From assembly GCF_950295315.1 (NCBI RefSeq), contig NC_080164.1, positions 11,457,220 through 11,521,219 on the forward strand: DNA of 64,000 nucleotides, written 5' to 3'. Origin of the DNA: Erinaceus europaeus (Eukaryota > Chordata > Mammalia > Eulipotyphla > Erinaceidae). A model generated the notes under the pieces. It searched no databases and had not been told where the DNA came from. It saw nothing but the letters and a program-made list of their open reading frames with translations. The translations under genes and the position numbers were made by a program. Positions 53,727-63,339 of the stretch are shown here, piece after piece (within the stretch, counting starts at the first letter, position 1; the number at the start of each line of letters is the position of its first letter).

Positions 53727-53938
53727 ATTATTACAGAAGCCAGACCTACCACCTTCTGTACCCATAATGACCTGGGTTTATACTCCCAGAGGAATAAAGA
53801 ATAGGAAAGCTATCAGGGGAGGCGATGAGATACAGAGTTCTGGTGATGGGAAAGTGTAGAGTTGTACCCCTTCTACCCTATGATTTTTGTCAGTGTTACC
53901 TTTTTATAAATAAAAATTAAAATAAAAAATATTATTTT
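53727..53938 (+). mobile_element. L1-Y 3' end, older subfamily
   Basis: ATTACAGAAGCCAGACCTACC to GTTACCTTTTTATAAATAAAAATTAAAATAAAAAAT. Several small deletions. A SINE-A abuts its 5' edge. Confidence 0.88.
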
Positions 53939-53939
53939 T

Positions 53940-54440
53940 ATAGTTTTAAAGCTAAATGTGAATTAAGAAAATGATAAAATTAATGACTCATTAAGAATAT
54001 GTGACTGTAAATCAGCAGATTACTGAAGAAGAGAAATGGCATTATAGGAAAACAAAACTGTATATTTTATAAGAAGCCTCAACATACTCCAGTTAACATT
54101 AAGTATAAGATAAAATGATGACATTTTAAAGTGTGATTAATTCTATTTCCCTTTCTGCTTTAGCCTCCTCACTACATCCTGAGTTAAATTAGATGTTTAG
54201 AAATTTCTGGACTCATATCTATATGTGTTTCTCTAGAGCTGAAGAAGAGACACACAGAGGCAACTTGTATATTGTGAAATTCAAAACAAGCACACACAAC
54301 TTTTGCATTACTAAGCAAATTAGTTGTTTTGACACACACACAAAATGTGGTGAATTGAGGTCCCATACATCCCATACTTGTTCTGATGCTTTTTTACACC
54401 TAAAATATAGAAAATTTATATCTTTGCTACTTTAATTAAT
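53940..54440. other. AT-rich unassigned DNA
   Basis: No recognised feature. Confidence 0.4.
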
Positions 54441-54443
54441 TCT

Positions 54444-55080
54444 TGTTAGTTTCAGCTCAGCATCCCCTCCCTTTCCCCCATCAGGTTCTCTCATCAGACA
54501 TAGGCTCAATCCCTTTCAGCATTGCACCATCTGGAGATTTGGCCAATAGCCACCTATTCCTTCATCTCAGTCCATGTTTTGCAAACTTTAATCATTCAAA
54601 CACCAATGTCACAATTTTTCTATGCTTTGCATATTCACATACATGATAAAAATGTGATATTTGAAGTCAATTCACTATGTCTATGCATTCATTGAGAAGG
54701 AATTTTATAACCACAAGGTGCATGTTCTCACTATGTGTATAAGCCACTGCAGTTCTGCACACCAAATACAATTTTCATGTGGGTCACCCACCAAAACCAC
54801 TCTTGAAAAACACACATTTCTATTGTCATCAAGGTGGTTGGATGGGTCCGTTATCAATTATTATTATTTCACTCATATTGCTACATTCTCTTCTAAAACT
54901 AAAGACCAGAGCTCTGGATGATGTCAGAAGCCATAGTCTGCACACATTGGCTTATATTGGAATCCCTTTATAAAAGCTCTTTCATTCAAGATCATGTTTT
55001 GGTTTGACATATCTGCCTGGATAATAAAGAGTTCAGATTATTTTAAGGAGTTTCTCTGGCTCTTTGATTAGCATCTGACA
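54444..55080 (+). mobile_element. possible LTR-like relic
   Basis: Begins TGTTAGTTTCAGC and ends GCATCTGACA, giving partly complementary ends (TGTTAG/CTGACA). A TATAAAAG box at about 54969-54976 is followed 46 bases later by AATAAAG at about 55022-55028, and then a U5-like T-rich stretch. No target duplication was found and it shows no similarity to the other LTRs here. Confidence 0.3.
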
Positions 55081-55081
55081 C

Positions 55082-55430
55082 CATTAGAGTCATCCCAGTC
55101 CAATTTACATCTGATGCCACACTTCATTGGTCTTTTCAGAACCTATAAATATTCTGATTCAGATGAAAATATGTTTAGAGCACATCCTCAGAATGCACTC
55201 AGAATCCATTTTTATTGTCATCTAACAATTTTGGATTCAATATTTTGTCAAATCCAATAGTGGTTTTGACCAATATGCATATCACTACATGCAATTAACA
55301 AGAGTGAAAATTCATGCTGGCAGGGATCTGGAAGGAAGATAGTCTTTTGAGCTTAAGTTCTGGCTCTTTTACTCTTAACTATCTTGTCTATATTTTAACT
55401 GCATGTTGTTATTTTGTTATTTAACTGCAT
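55082..55430. other. unassigned sequence
   Basis: No recognised feature. Confidence 0.4.
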
Positions 55431-55434
55431 ATTT

Positions 55435-55605
55435 TTATTTTGTTGTCACTGGGGCTTCAGCACTTTGGGACAACTTTTTCAGATAGAAAAAGAGAGATAG
55501 AACTACACACATACTGATGGTTTCCTCAGAGCAGTAAGGAAAGGGAATCAAACCTGGGTCACTTCCATGGCAAAATCAAAACCTTCCCACATGAGGTGTT
55601 TCACT
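55435..55605 (-). mobile_element. SINE, antisense, degraded
   Basis: GTTGTCACTGGGGCTTCAGC (reverse long tail), AGAAAAAGAGAGATAGAAC, GGAATCAAACCTGGGTCAC (reverse B box) and a short reverse head. Either SINE-B or SINE-C. Confidence 0.55.
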
Positions 55606-55834
55606 GCGCATGAGCCAGATTTCTTTACTTCCCATAAACTGGATTATCTTTAATAAGCACAATGTGCAAAATGACAACAGCCATGCATCTTCATTCTCCA
55701 GTGCACCATCTGATCACCAGCTAGAGTCAGGAAGAAATTTTTTCTGGCTAGAGAAAAATTATATGACTCAGCCCAATTGGTACCTAGTGCAAGCCCTCAG
55801 GTCCAACAGATGTGGGCTACTTATTGCAAGGCAT
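55606..55834. other. unassigned sequence
   Basis: No recognised feature. Confidence 0.4.
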
Positions 55835-55842
55835 CCTACAGT

Positions 55843-56053
55843 TTTTTAAAATTATTTGCTATTGGATAGAAACAGAGAGAAATTGAGAGAGAAGGGGGAA
55901 ATAGAGAGGAAGAGAGACAGAGAGATGCCTGCAGACCTGCTTCACTACCTGTGAAGAGACTCCTCTGCAGGTGGGGAGCCGGGGTTTCTAACAGGAATCC
56001 TTGTGCTTTGCGCCACTTGCTCTTAACCTGCTGCACTACTGCCCAACTCCCTC
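55843..56053 (-). mobile_element. SINE-A, antisense, short-tailed, with target duplication
   Basis: GCTATTGGATAGAAACAGAGAG, CTTCACTACCTGTGAAGAGAC, GGAGCCGGGGTTTCTAACAGG (B box degraded), head ending CCCAACTCCC. CCTACAGT at 55835-55842 and 56054-56061. Lacks the CAACAA tail segment, so an alternate subfamily. Confidence 0.9.
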
Positions 56054-56061
56054 CCTACAGT

Positions 56062-56420
56062 ATTTTTATCTTTATATTATACTGATTTTTTTCTTTTATC
56101 ATCTCAATAACTTTTTATTAGAGTATTTTTTCTTCTCTGAGCCTTGACCTTCCCTCTTCCCCTTTACTAATGAATTTCAATCAGCTAGAGGGTCTTCAAG
56201 CACTGTCTGACTCTGGGCCCTCCCCTCTTGGTGTAGTGAATAATGCCATCCTTCTGTCATCCTTTATACTGGCCAGTCATTGACATGGGTATTCCCTAGG
56301 GCTCTGAGTCAATTGTAGTAGGAAGCTGCTGTTTTGTTAGTACTGCCAATGTGGATGGAAAATGGAAAGTGGCAAGTTCCATGCCACCTAAAGGGAGCCA
56401 TTCACTTAAAAGATGTCTTA
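56062..56420. other. unassigned sequence, no gene seen
   Basis: No recognised feature. Confidence 0.4.
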
Positions 56421-56424
56421 AATA

Positions 56425-56620
56425 TTTCACTTATTTATTTATTTTGGATAAAGACTGCAATAAATTGAGAGGAGAGGGGGGAGATAGAGAGGGTAGAGAG
56501 ACATCTGCACCCCTGTTTCACAACTCATAAAGCTTCCCTCCCACTCTGTACATGGGGACTGGGGGCTTGAACCTGAGACCTAGAGTGCCGTGTGCTCAGC
56601 CAGGTGCATGTACTATAGGT
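56425..56620 (-). mobile_element. SINE-B, antisense
   Basis: ATTTATTTATTTTGGATAAAGAC, TTTCACAACTCATAAAGC, GGGGGCTTGAACCTGAGAC (reverse B box), GTGTGCTCAGCCAGGTGC (reverse head). Confidence 0.85.
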
Positions 56621-56624
56621 CAAC

Positions 56625-57060
56625 TTCACGAAAAATATTGGTAAGATTGGTATTTCTGTGGAACCTAAGGATCAATAGCCAATGTTTTATAAACTTGCTA
56701 CAGAAATTTAAATTTACTTCAAGGTGGACTGTTTTGTGTTTCACCCCATGCCTTACATGGGTCTGAGGTGTCTGGATTATTATATTTTATAGAGTTTCTT
56801 TGGTGAGGAAGAATAATTAGAACATAAATAATTCAATAGTGATGGTGTTAGTGTTGGATATAGTAGTATGCTGGTACTTGCGTGGGGGACTTCACAGCAG
56901 AGGTAAGCCTTGTTACTGGCCTCTCTTGTTAACTCTAGTGGCTAACAACAGGAAAAGACCAGTAGACCATTCAGTTACAAATGATCTATTTTATTGTACA
57001 GAAGGAAGGGTGTAAGTAGCAGAAGGGAACAAAGGACATTTTTCACATATGAAGATAGTG
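56625..57060. other. unassigned sequence
   Basis: No recognised feature. Confidence 0.4.
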
Positions 57061-57064
57061 ATGG

Positions 57065-57267
57065 GTTTTGGGTTGCATTGGATTGACCTTCTCGTGGTGC
57101 ATCCCGTGAGTACCCATTCATTGGGGAAACTGACGATCCTTCCTAGCCAACTGAATCCACATGGATCCCAGTCACTTTCAAAGCCAGCAACAAGCAGCTC
57201 CTGACAGCTTTCAACCTGACGCTGTTGACTGGCTACAGAAGAAGGGCAAACGCTAGAAGAAGAAGAA
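57065..57267 (+). mobile_element. short non-autonomous Vingi derivative (internal deletion)
   Basis: The last 55 bases (about 57211-57265: TCAACCTGACGCTGTTGACT through CGCTAGAAGAAG) match the Vingi 3' end with one difference. The preceding 145 bases (from GGGTTTTGGGTTGCATTGG) are absent from both long copies, which are 5'-truncated, so they are plausibly the Vingi 5' end joined to the 3' end by internal deletion. Such derivatives are reported for the hedgehog genome. The start is approximate and no target duplication was found. Confidence 0.7.
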
Positions 57268-57555
57268 GGTCAGAACCTTCATGGTGAAAGTTCTAAGAAA
57301 TGAAGAGAACTGATAGTGGTAAAGGTGAGTTCCAGAGTGATTAGTGGCAAGAGAGAAGCAGATGGAAAAGGAGTCCTTAAGGCAGAGAGATAAGATAGAG
57401 GTGTTAGGCCAAAGTGGAGGAGGGGGTTAAAGAAATAGAAAGAAGGGTCTTTTGGTCAAGGTGGAATGTTGATATATGGAGTATGTGTGATCAAAGCAGG
57501 TGAACTATAGTGAACTTTAAGCAGACAAACTATTTGGTTTATAACTATCATCTCT
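57268..57555. other. unassigned sequence
   Basis: Purine-rich plus strand. No recognised feature. Confidence 0.4.
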
Positions 57556-57559
57556 ACGA

Positions 57560-57910
57560 CTATCCATCTTCATTTGTACATAAGTTCCCCCTTTTTCTTC
57601 TAGGTCCAGTCCTCTCTTCTTCTCTAAGCCATACATGATTCTATTACCGCATCTAATTGTTCCTTCCTTTCCCCTCTTCTCTGTCCTGATGGAATTGGAG
57701 TTCAGAGACCTCTAGTTATCGCCCCCCTACTACTTCCACCTCACAGGGAGTATGGATCAACATTATTTTGGGGGTTGCAGAAGGTGGGAGTTCTGGCTTC
57801 TATACTTCCTTCTCCACTGGACATGGGTGTTGGCAGGTTGATCTATACCTCCAGCCTGTTCTTATCTGTCTTTAGTGGGGTAGGGCTCTTGAGAGGTGAG
57901 GTTGTGAGAC
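57560..57910 (-). mobile_element. L1 3'-UTR, antisense, diverged
   Basis: GGGAGTATGGATCAACATTA, TTGCAGAAGGTGGGAGTTCTGGCTTC, AGTGGGGTAGGGCTCTTGAGAGG. The second half parallels the 49.9 kb copy. The first half (57560-57735) is assigned only by continuity. Confidence 0.55.
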
Positions 57911-57911
57911 A

Positions 57912-58075
57912 CGTTGGCTAGTGAAGTCAATATTACTTGTATAATATTTAGTTCAATCATTACATAAATATTAATTTTATGTCTCACATTGTGGCTGTTG
58001 AACTATATGTTATTTTCTACTACGTCAGAAATGGTGCAAAAGCAATTCATGTAGTTCAACAGTTTCCTCTTTAAA
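57912..58075. other. unassigned sequence
   Basis: No recognised feature. Confidence 0.35.
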
Positions 58076-58079
58076 TCTG

Positions 58080-58210
58080 CAATAAAAATATGAGATAAAT
58101 ATGATTCCCATTCTATCTGTGAGAACACTGAGACTAGAGAATGCAGGGGATTCCAGACAGCAGGTGGCTGAGTCATGGAGGTCTTCAGCGTCAAGTTGTC
58201 AACATTTTCT
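58080..58210 (+). mobile_element. MIR SINE fragment, ancient
   Basis: ATTCCCATTCTATCTGTGAGAACACTGAGACTAGAGAATG parallels the MIR CATTTTACAGATGAGGAAACTGAGGC segment, followed by CAGGTGGCTGAGTCATGG. Confidence 0.55.
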
Positions 58211-58214
58211 TTAT

Positions 58215-58395
58215 TGTTACCTGAGGCATGTCCCAACCTTACATTACCTCAATTTTTCAGCTTGCTAATTTCCAAATTTCAAGAGAACTAAGTGTTATCA
58301 GCCTTCTATTGACTTAACATTCAGTAGATTGCAAACAGGTAGTTTTTGTTTCCTGAAATTAGATTTTTTTCCCCTCTACTTGACAACTTGAGTTC
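58215..58395. other. unassigned sequence
   Basis: No recognised feature. Confidence 0.35.
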
Positions 58396-58399
58396 TCAT

Positions 58400-58542
58400 G
58401 CTTGAAGAGGTGGCTCAGTTAGTAAACTTCAGGACTTGTGTATGTGAATGAAACCACAAGCCTTATCACTGTCACCACCATATGTACTGGGGTGGTGCTC
58501 TGGTTCTTTCTTAGTAATTAAATGACTGTAAAAAAGAAAACG
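58400..58542 (+). mobile_element. SINE-C, diverged
   Basis: TTGAAGAGGTGGCTCAGTTAG head, CACTGTCACCACCATATGTAC, GGGTGGTGCTCTGGTTCTTTC and TAATTAAATG tail. Confidence 0.5.
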
Positions 58543-58544
58543 TG

Positions 58545-59090
58545 AATTCTGATTATTAATATTATGGCCAAAGAGAACCTAAATAGAGCCAAGTCATCTT
58601 GCTGTTAGAGTTCTTTGAAAGAGAATATCTCTAAGAGTAAGGGTTCCCGGCATGTGCTTATGGACATACACACTTACGTACACGCACACACACCTTAGAC
58701 CCAGGGACAGAATAATTAAGTCAGAGGTACTTATACCGCCTTTGAGGATCAAAGCAAGGTGTAGTCTCCAGGATAATGGCCCTTTCATCATAAACCAATT
58801 CCTCTGGACTTGAAAGCTACTTTGATTTTTCCCTGTTGTCCTCTGAAAGCAAGAGGATTCTGTGAACTCAGAAATAACCAGTACAGGGAGAATTAGAAAG
58901 CTTTATGACTGAAATATTCACCCATTTCCTATTGAAATGAGGACATGTGTGGGTTGAATCATCATGGGGGCCTGTCAGTGGTCAGAAATCATGGCCTTGG
59001 GTTGCAGTTTTCAAAATGTAGCAAAGTCAAGTCCATGATTCAAATTCTTCTCTTCTAAGAAAGATTTTTTAAATGATTTTTAAATATTTT
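58545..59090. other. unassigned sequence, no gene seen
   Basis: No recognised feature. Confidence 0.4.
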
Positions 59091-59107
59091 TTAAAAATCA
59101 TTTTAAA

Positions 59108-59326
59108 TGTTTTTAATTATTATCTTTATGTATTTATTTAGTATAAGCAGCCATAAATTGAGAGGGAAGGGGATGATAGAAAGGGAGAGAGACAGAGAGA
59201 TACCTGCAACACTGCTTCACCACTCACAAAGCTTTCCTTCTGCAAGGGGGGACCAGGAGTTTGAACCTGGGTCCTTGTGCATTGTAACATGTGCACTCAA
59301 CCAGGTGTGCCACCACCTGACTCTAG
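59108..59326 (-). mobile_element. SINE-B, antisense
   Basis: ATGTATTTATTTAGTATAAGCAGCC, CTGCTTCACCACTCACAAAGC, GGAGTTTGAACCTGGGTCC (reverse B box), CAACCAGGTGTGCCACCACCTGACTC (reverse head). Confidence 0.9.
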
Positions 59327-59329
59327 GAA

Positions 59330-59790
59330 GGGGTATTCATAAAGCTTCTTGTACTATTTAGTTTAACTCCCTGGGTCAAATGAGTACAATTTTCCTGTGT
59401 TCCCCAGTTCTGCTTCTGGGGCAGATGAAAAACTCAAAATTGACATTATCTGTTTTCACTCCTGTTTCAGTCTCTGTATGACTGCGGCTGAACACAAAGG
59501 ACTGTTTACACTATTTGTAAGCATCAGGTCTGCAGACATATAATAAATATTATTCTTCAACAGTTTGAGGCAACCCATGAATTATTTTGATTCTTTTTTT
59601 TTCCTGGGGAAATCAGAGAAAAATATATTTGCTTTTTCACAGTATATGGCAGAAAGAAGTACCTCGTTCACTCACTTCTAGTCATCTGATGCATGAAAAA
59701 AAGCATTAAATGTATTTCAGCATGTCACCTCAAATTTTGTGTAGCCAACAGTGATGAATTTTCTCCCTTCCTCAGCTGGGGTACTATTTA
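59330..59790. other. unassigned sequence, no gene seen
   Basis: No recognised feature. Confidence 0.4.

Positions 59791-59792
<2 letters not shown>

Positions 59793-59838
<46 letters not shown>
59793..59838. repeat. (TG)n microsatellite
   Basis: About 21 TG units. Confidence 0.97.
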
Positions 59839-59839
<1 letters not shown>

Positions 59840-59840
<1 letters not shown>

Positions 59841-60545
59841 ACAATATCATTTGACAAGGCGATTCTGCATTGGCAATATTGTATCATATTTTTGTCTGCA
59901 TGTAAATTATGTTGACAGTCTCATAAACATAAATTGGCAGGCATACTATCCCAAAGCAATGTTTGTTAAAATGCAGTAATGGAATAGAATAAATAAATTT
60001 TTCCAAAGCATTAATAACACAGTGATGTGTCACTATACTGTGCAGGAAGGTCCCTGGAATATGTTACTGTCTAAGCCAAATTAATCCAGTAGATATTGCT
60101 CCCCTTATATTTCATTCCATCTCACGCTTGTGTTTATTGATTAGTCATCCCATTTCACGGAGCTCTGTGTATTCGTATTCACCCAGTTGTGGGACGCTGA
60201 AGGAGTCAGTGCTATTTGTGATGACTTCGTGTTACGGAATATGTGTTCAGTGCGATTTCAGTCCTGTATTCTCAATAAATCACTTGCTGTCTGAAGGGGT
60301 TTTCCTTTGCTTTTCCAGGGACATATAGGAATGCTCTTAGCTGACTTCTAACCTGGTGAGACAGGTAGATGCTTGAATAGGTAGGTCCCAAGCAGGTCTC
60401 CAGAATACCAAGGAGCTTGGGCATAAGTGTTTTGTTTTTTCCAGTGATCCTAAAGATAATAATATTTCCCTTCAGGCATTTGTGAGTAATGTGGAATTTT
60501 TGAAAATAGTATGGTATATTCCAAACTCTTGTTTAGTTTTTTTTT
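59840..60545. other. single-copy-looking DNA with CNE-like texture
   Basis: No transposon recognised. 59850-60070 is AT-rich with homeobox/POU-like words such as GCATTAATAAC and ATGCAGTAATGG. 60120-60300 has eight or so CpGs, more than any other non-LINE, non-LTR stretch of its size here. It might be a conserved non-coding element. Confidence 0.35.
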
Positions 60546-60549
60546 TTTT

Positions 60550-60730
60550 TTCACTTGGTAGAACTATGACCTTTGGTAAGCTATAAAAATCTCATTTCAC
60601 TGAGTCCCAGTTACTGTATAATAAGGGATAATCACAAATAAGAACAGGTGTTATAAGGATTGACTCCATTGGGATTTTGAATATGAAGCAATCGGTATGA
60701 CATATGATTCATAACAGGTACTCAGAAAAA
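60550..60730 (+). mobile_element. MIR SINE, ancient
   Basis: ATGACCTTTGGTAAGCTATAAAAATCTC (MIR TGACCTTGGGCAAGTCAC), GTCCCAGTTACTGTATAATAAGGGATAATCAC (MIR TTTCCTCATCTGTAAAATGGG), GTTATAAGGATTGACTCC, GTACTCAGAAAAA end. Confidence 0.7.
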
Positions 60731-60734
60731 ATGG

Positions 60735-61025
60735 CATATAACCTTTTTAGAGAAGAGGGAATGGAGACCCAACAAAGGAAAGAGGAAATGTACTTGATAA
60801 TTTTTTCGGATGATGGAGAATGTAAAATTATAGACCATGCCTTCAGAAGTAGACGCATCTGCAGCTGGAACAAATGAATGTCTACAAATTAGTTAAAGTC
60901 AGTGTAAACACTGGATTCCACATATCCATGAATCAAGATCTCCACTAGTAGTAGTGCATATGCCTTTTTGTTCAGCTTCATTTTCCCTGTGCACACGTGT
61001 ATCATATCTGTTGGCTTTTGAAAGT
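60735..61025. other. unassigned sequence
   Basis: No recognised feature. Confidence 0.4.
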
Positions 61026-61029
61026 CAGC

Positions 61030-61120
61030 ACTGAGGCCAGTAAGAATGCTCAGTCTCCTTGAGCAAAGTACCCAGATGCCAAATGTTCAACCCCCAATAC
61101 CACCTTATGCCATATTTGAA
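61030..61120 (+). mobile_element. SINE-C fragment
   Basis: GAGGCCAGTAAGAATGCTCAG head, CCAAATGTTCAACCCCCAATACC (B box), GCCATATTTGAACAGTACTTC. Interrupted at its end by the following SINE. Confidence 0.5.
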
Positions 61121-61128
61121 CAGTACTT

Positions 61129-61342
61129 CTCTCTCTAATATTTTTTATTTATGTATTATTGGATAGAGACAGCAATTGAAAGGAGAGAAAGTTAGGAAAA
61201 GAGAGAGGCAGGGAGAAACATCTGCATCCCTGCTTCAATAAACATGAAGTTTTCCCTCTGCAGATGGGAACCAGGGACTTGAACCCCAGTCCTTGCATAC
61301 TTGGAATGCAAGTGCTTAACCAGGTGTTCCACTGCCTGACCC
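61129..61342 (-). mobile_element. SINE-B, antisense, with target duplication
   Basis: TATGTATTATTGGATAGAGACAGC, CTGCTTCAATAAACATGAAG, GGGACTTGAACCCCAGTCC (reverse B box), GGTGTTCCACTGCCTGACCC (reverse head). CAGTACTT at 61121-61128 and 61343-61350; the sequence after both copies (TCTCTCTA) also agrees. Confidence 0.92.
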
Positions 61343-61364
61343 CAGTACTTTTTCTCTCTATTTA

Positions 61365-61370
<6 letters not shown>

Positions 61371-61423
<53 letters not shown>

Positions 61424-61433
61424 TTCTCTCTCT
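61371..61433. repeat. (TC)n tract
   Basis: About 30 TC units with two TTTC interruptions, then a short (TA)n. Confidence 0.96.
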
Positions 61434-61439
61434 CCATAT

Positions 61440-62235
61440 ATATATGGAAAAAAATTAGGAGAGCTAGAATCTCATTGCTGAAGAACTATAGTTTTATTGA
61501 GAACATAATTTTAGGAAAAATTGTATGGCTGGTCCCGAGAAAAAGTACATTCAGAACAGAGCAACAGTATTTATGTGGCAGTTACCTCAAATATCTATTA
61601 CTGTAACTTGAGCCTCTCAGCATTTACCCCGAGACTTCATTGACACAACATGCAAATGATTCATGGAGAAATCAAAATGCTTGGCTTTGGATGATAAGCA
61701 AGAAGATAGGGCTCATGTGGCTCCTGCCACTAGAAGCATGAATTTAACCCCAGTAAATGTGCAGGTTATATTATAGGAAAAAGTGACTATTTAATACACA
61801 GTGCTACTCTTGGACACTGTGTATAGAATTTATAATCAAGTCTGATTAATTTTAAGGCTGTGCTCCACCAACTTCAGTTAAATAAGGGAGATTTCATTAA
61901 AGGGGTAAAACATAAGACTTGTTCATAAAAGATAAGCAATTAACCGGGCAAGAAATTATGACTGTTTAGACTCCATTGATGACTTTTAAGTGAAAGGATG
62001 AAATAAACGTGTTAGAAGTATTTTGTAAAAGGGGATGTATTTTCTAAAATATATCAGCGGATACTACTGGGCACTTCAATACTTATAAAGCATTGTGATC
62101 TATGGGTAAATAAAAAGCATTTCATTTACCCCCCTCTGATCTCTTGGACTTTATAATCTATTTGTAGATATAAACGACATATATAAACAAGGTGTTGATG
62201 TGAATGTAACAACCAATAATAAGATAAGGTGAGGG
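61440..62235. other. AT-rich unassigned DNA, no gene seen
   Basis: A weak SINE-C-like trace at 61705-61800 (GGGCTCATGTGGCTCC, GAATTTAACCCCAG). Otherwise featureless. Confidence 0.35.
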
Positions 62236-62239
62236 AGGT

Positions 62240-62655
62240 TGTTTGTGGCTTGGCTCTTGTAGCCTGCTTCCCTCACAGCTTCTATTGCCTTATGATCAAG
62301 GGACTGCTTTCTCAAGTGCTGTCCATAGATTGCTTATGGGTGAGCATTGCTCAGGAATTATCCTTGACCTGCAGTAACTACCCTAACCAAGGTTTTTCCT
62401 GAGCCAAAATGAGCACAAATACAAGAACTGAGCAGTGGAGAGGACTGACCCAGACATCTCCACAGGGATCATTTAATGGTCCTGAAAAGCCATTGTAGCT
62501 ACTACAGAGCTCTGTGCAGTGCACCACCACTCACCCTTCCTTTCTGCCCAATTCTACTTCCCTCCCTTTGTCATATATGTTATCCCTGAGGTCTCTTCCC
62601 AATAAATGTCTGGCACACAAACGCTCTATCTCAGACTCTGTTTCCTGAATAATCT
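62240..62655 (+). mobile_element. ancient LTR-like repeat
   Basis: The end TCTTCCCAATAAATGTCTGGCACACAAACGC, CTATCTCAGACTCTGTTTCC, TGAATAATCTAACC has the AATAAA-then-CTCAGACTCTGTTTCC layout of old mammalian LTRs. I cannot name the family. The left limit is a guess. Confidence 0.4.
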
Positions 62656-62659
62656 AACC

Positions 62660-63335
62660 TACCTGCTATTGGTGGTATTTTTCAAGGTTCAAAGTGTGAT
62701 GTGGATAATAACTGCTGTAAGGATATTTAAGAGAGCAGAATCCCTACTTTTTTGTATAATTAAGTGTATTTTTTTATTGTCCAGACCCTGCAAAGAGTTT
62801 GATGCATGGTCAGCCCAGTAGATTTTTGCTAGATGAATAACTTCTGTGCTCAGGAAAAGTGGCTGGATATTGACAGGCAAAAGGAAGAAAAAGTATATAG
62901 TGACTGATGCTGGTGGCAGGCAGATTAAGTTATCATTCTCAGAAATAAATAATTGAGCTGTGGGTGGAAATGTGAATGGATTGTTCTTTTCTATGTCCAG
63001 TCTCAGGATGTCTATGGTTTGGAATATATGGGGTTGAATTAAGTGTGAGCTCAGGGCTCACAATATCAGCCTGGTCTCTGCCTTTTGCAGTCAATGAAGA
63101 GTTATAGAAAAAGTCACTCCAAGGTTCCACCTCCTAGACTGTGTTATATGAAGAAACTATCTCTCATAAAAGTCCTAGGGAGGACACAAAGAACATTTAC
63201 CAGATTAATGTATAACTATATAAGTGTACATATAGAGAGATAGATAGATATAGACATAGATACAAAAATACATAGATACATTGATAACAGCCTGTGTTAT
63301 TGAATAAGTCCCAAGACCACAATTTGTAGTTAAAA
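62660..63335. other. unassigned sequence, no gene seen
   Basis: A GATA/TAGA-rich patch at 63236-63265. No gene. Confidence 0.4.
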
Positions 63336-63339
63336 ATAC

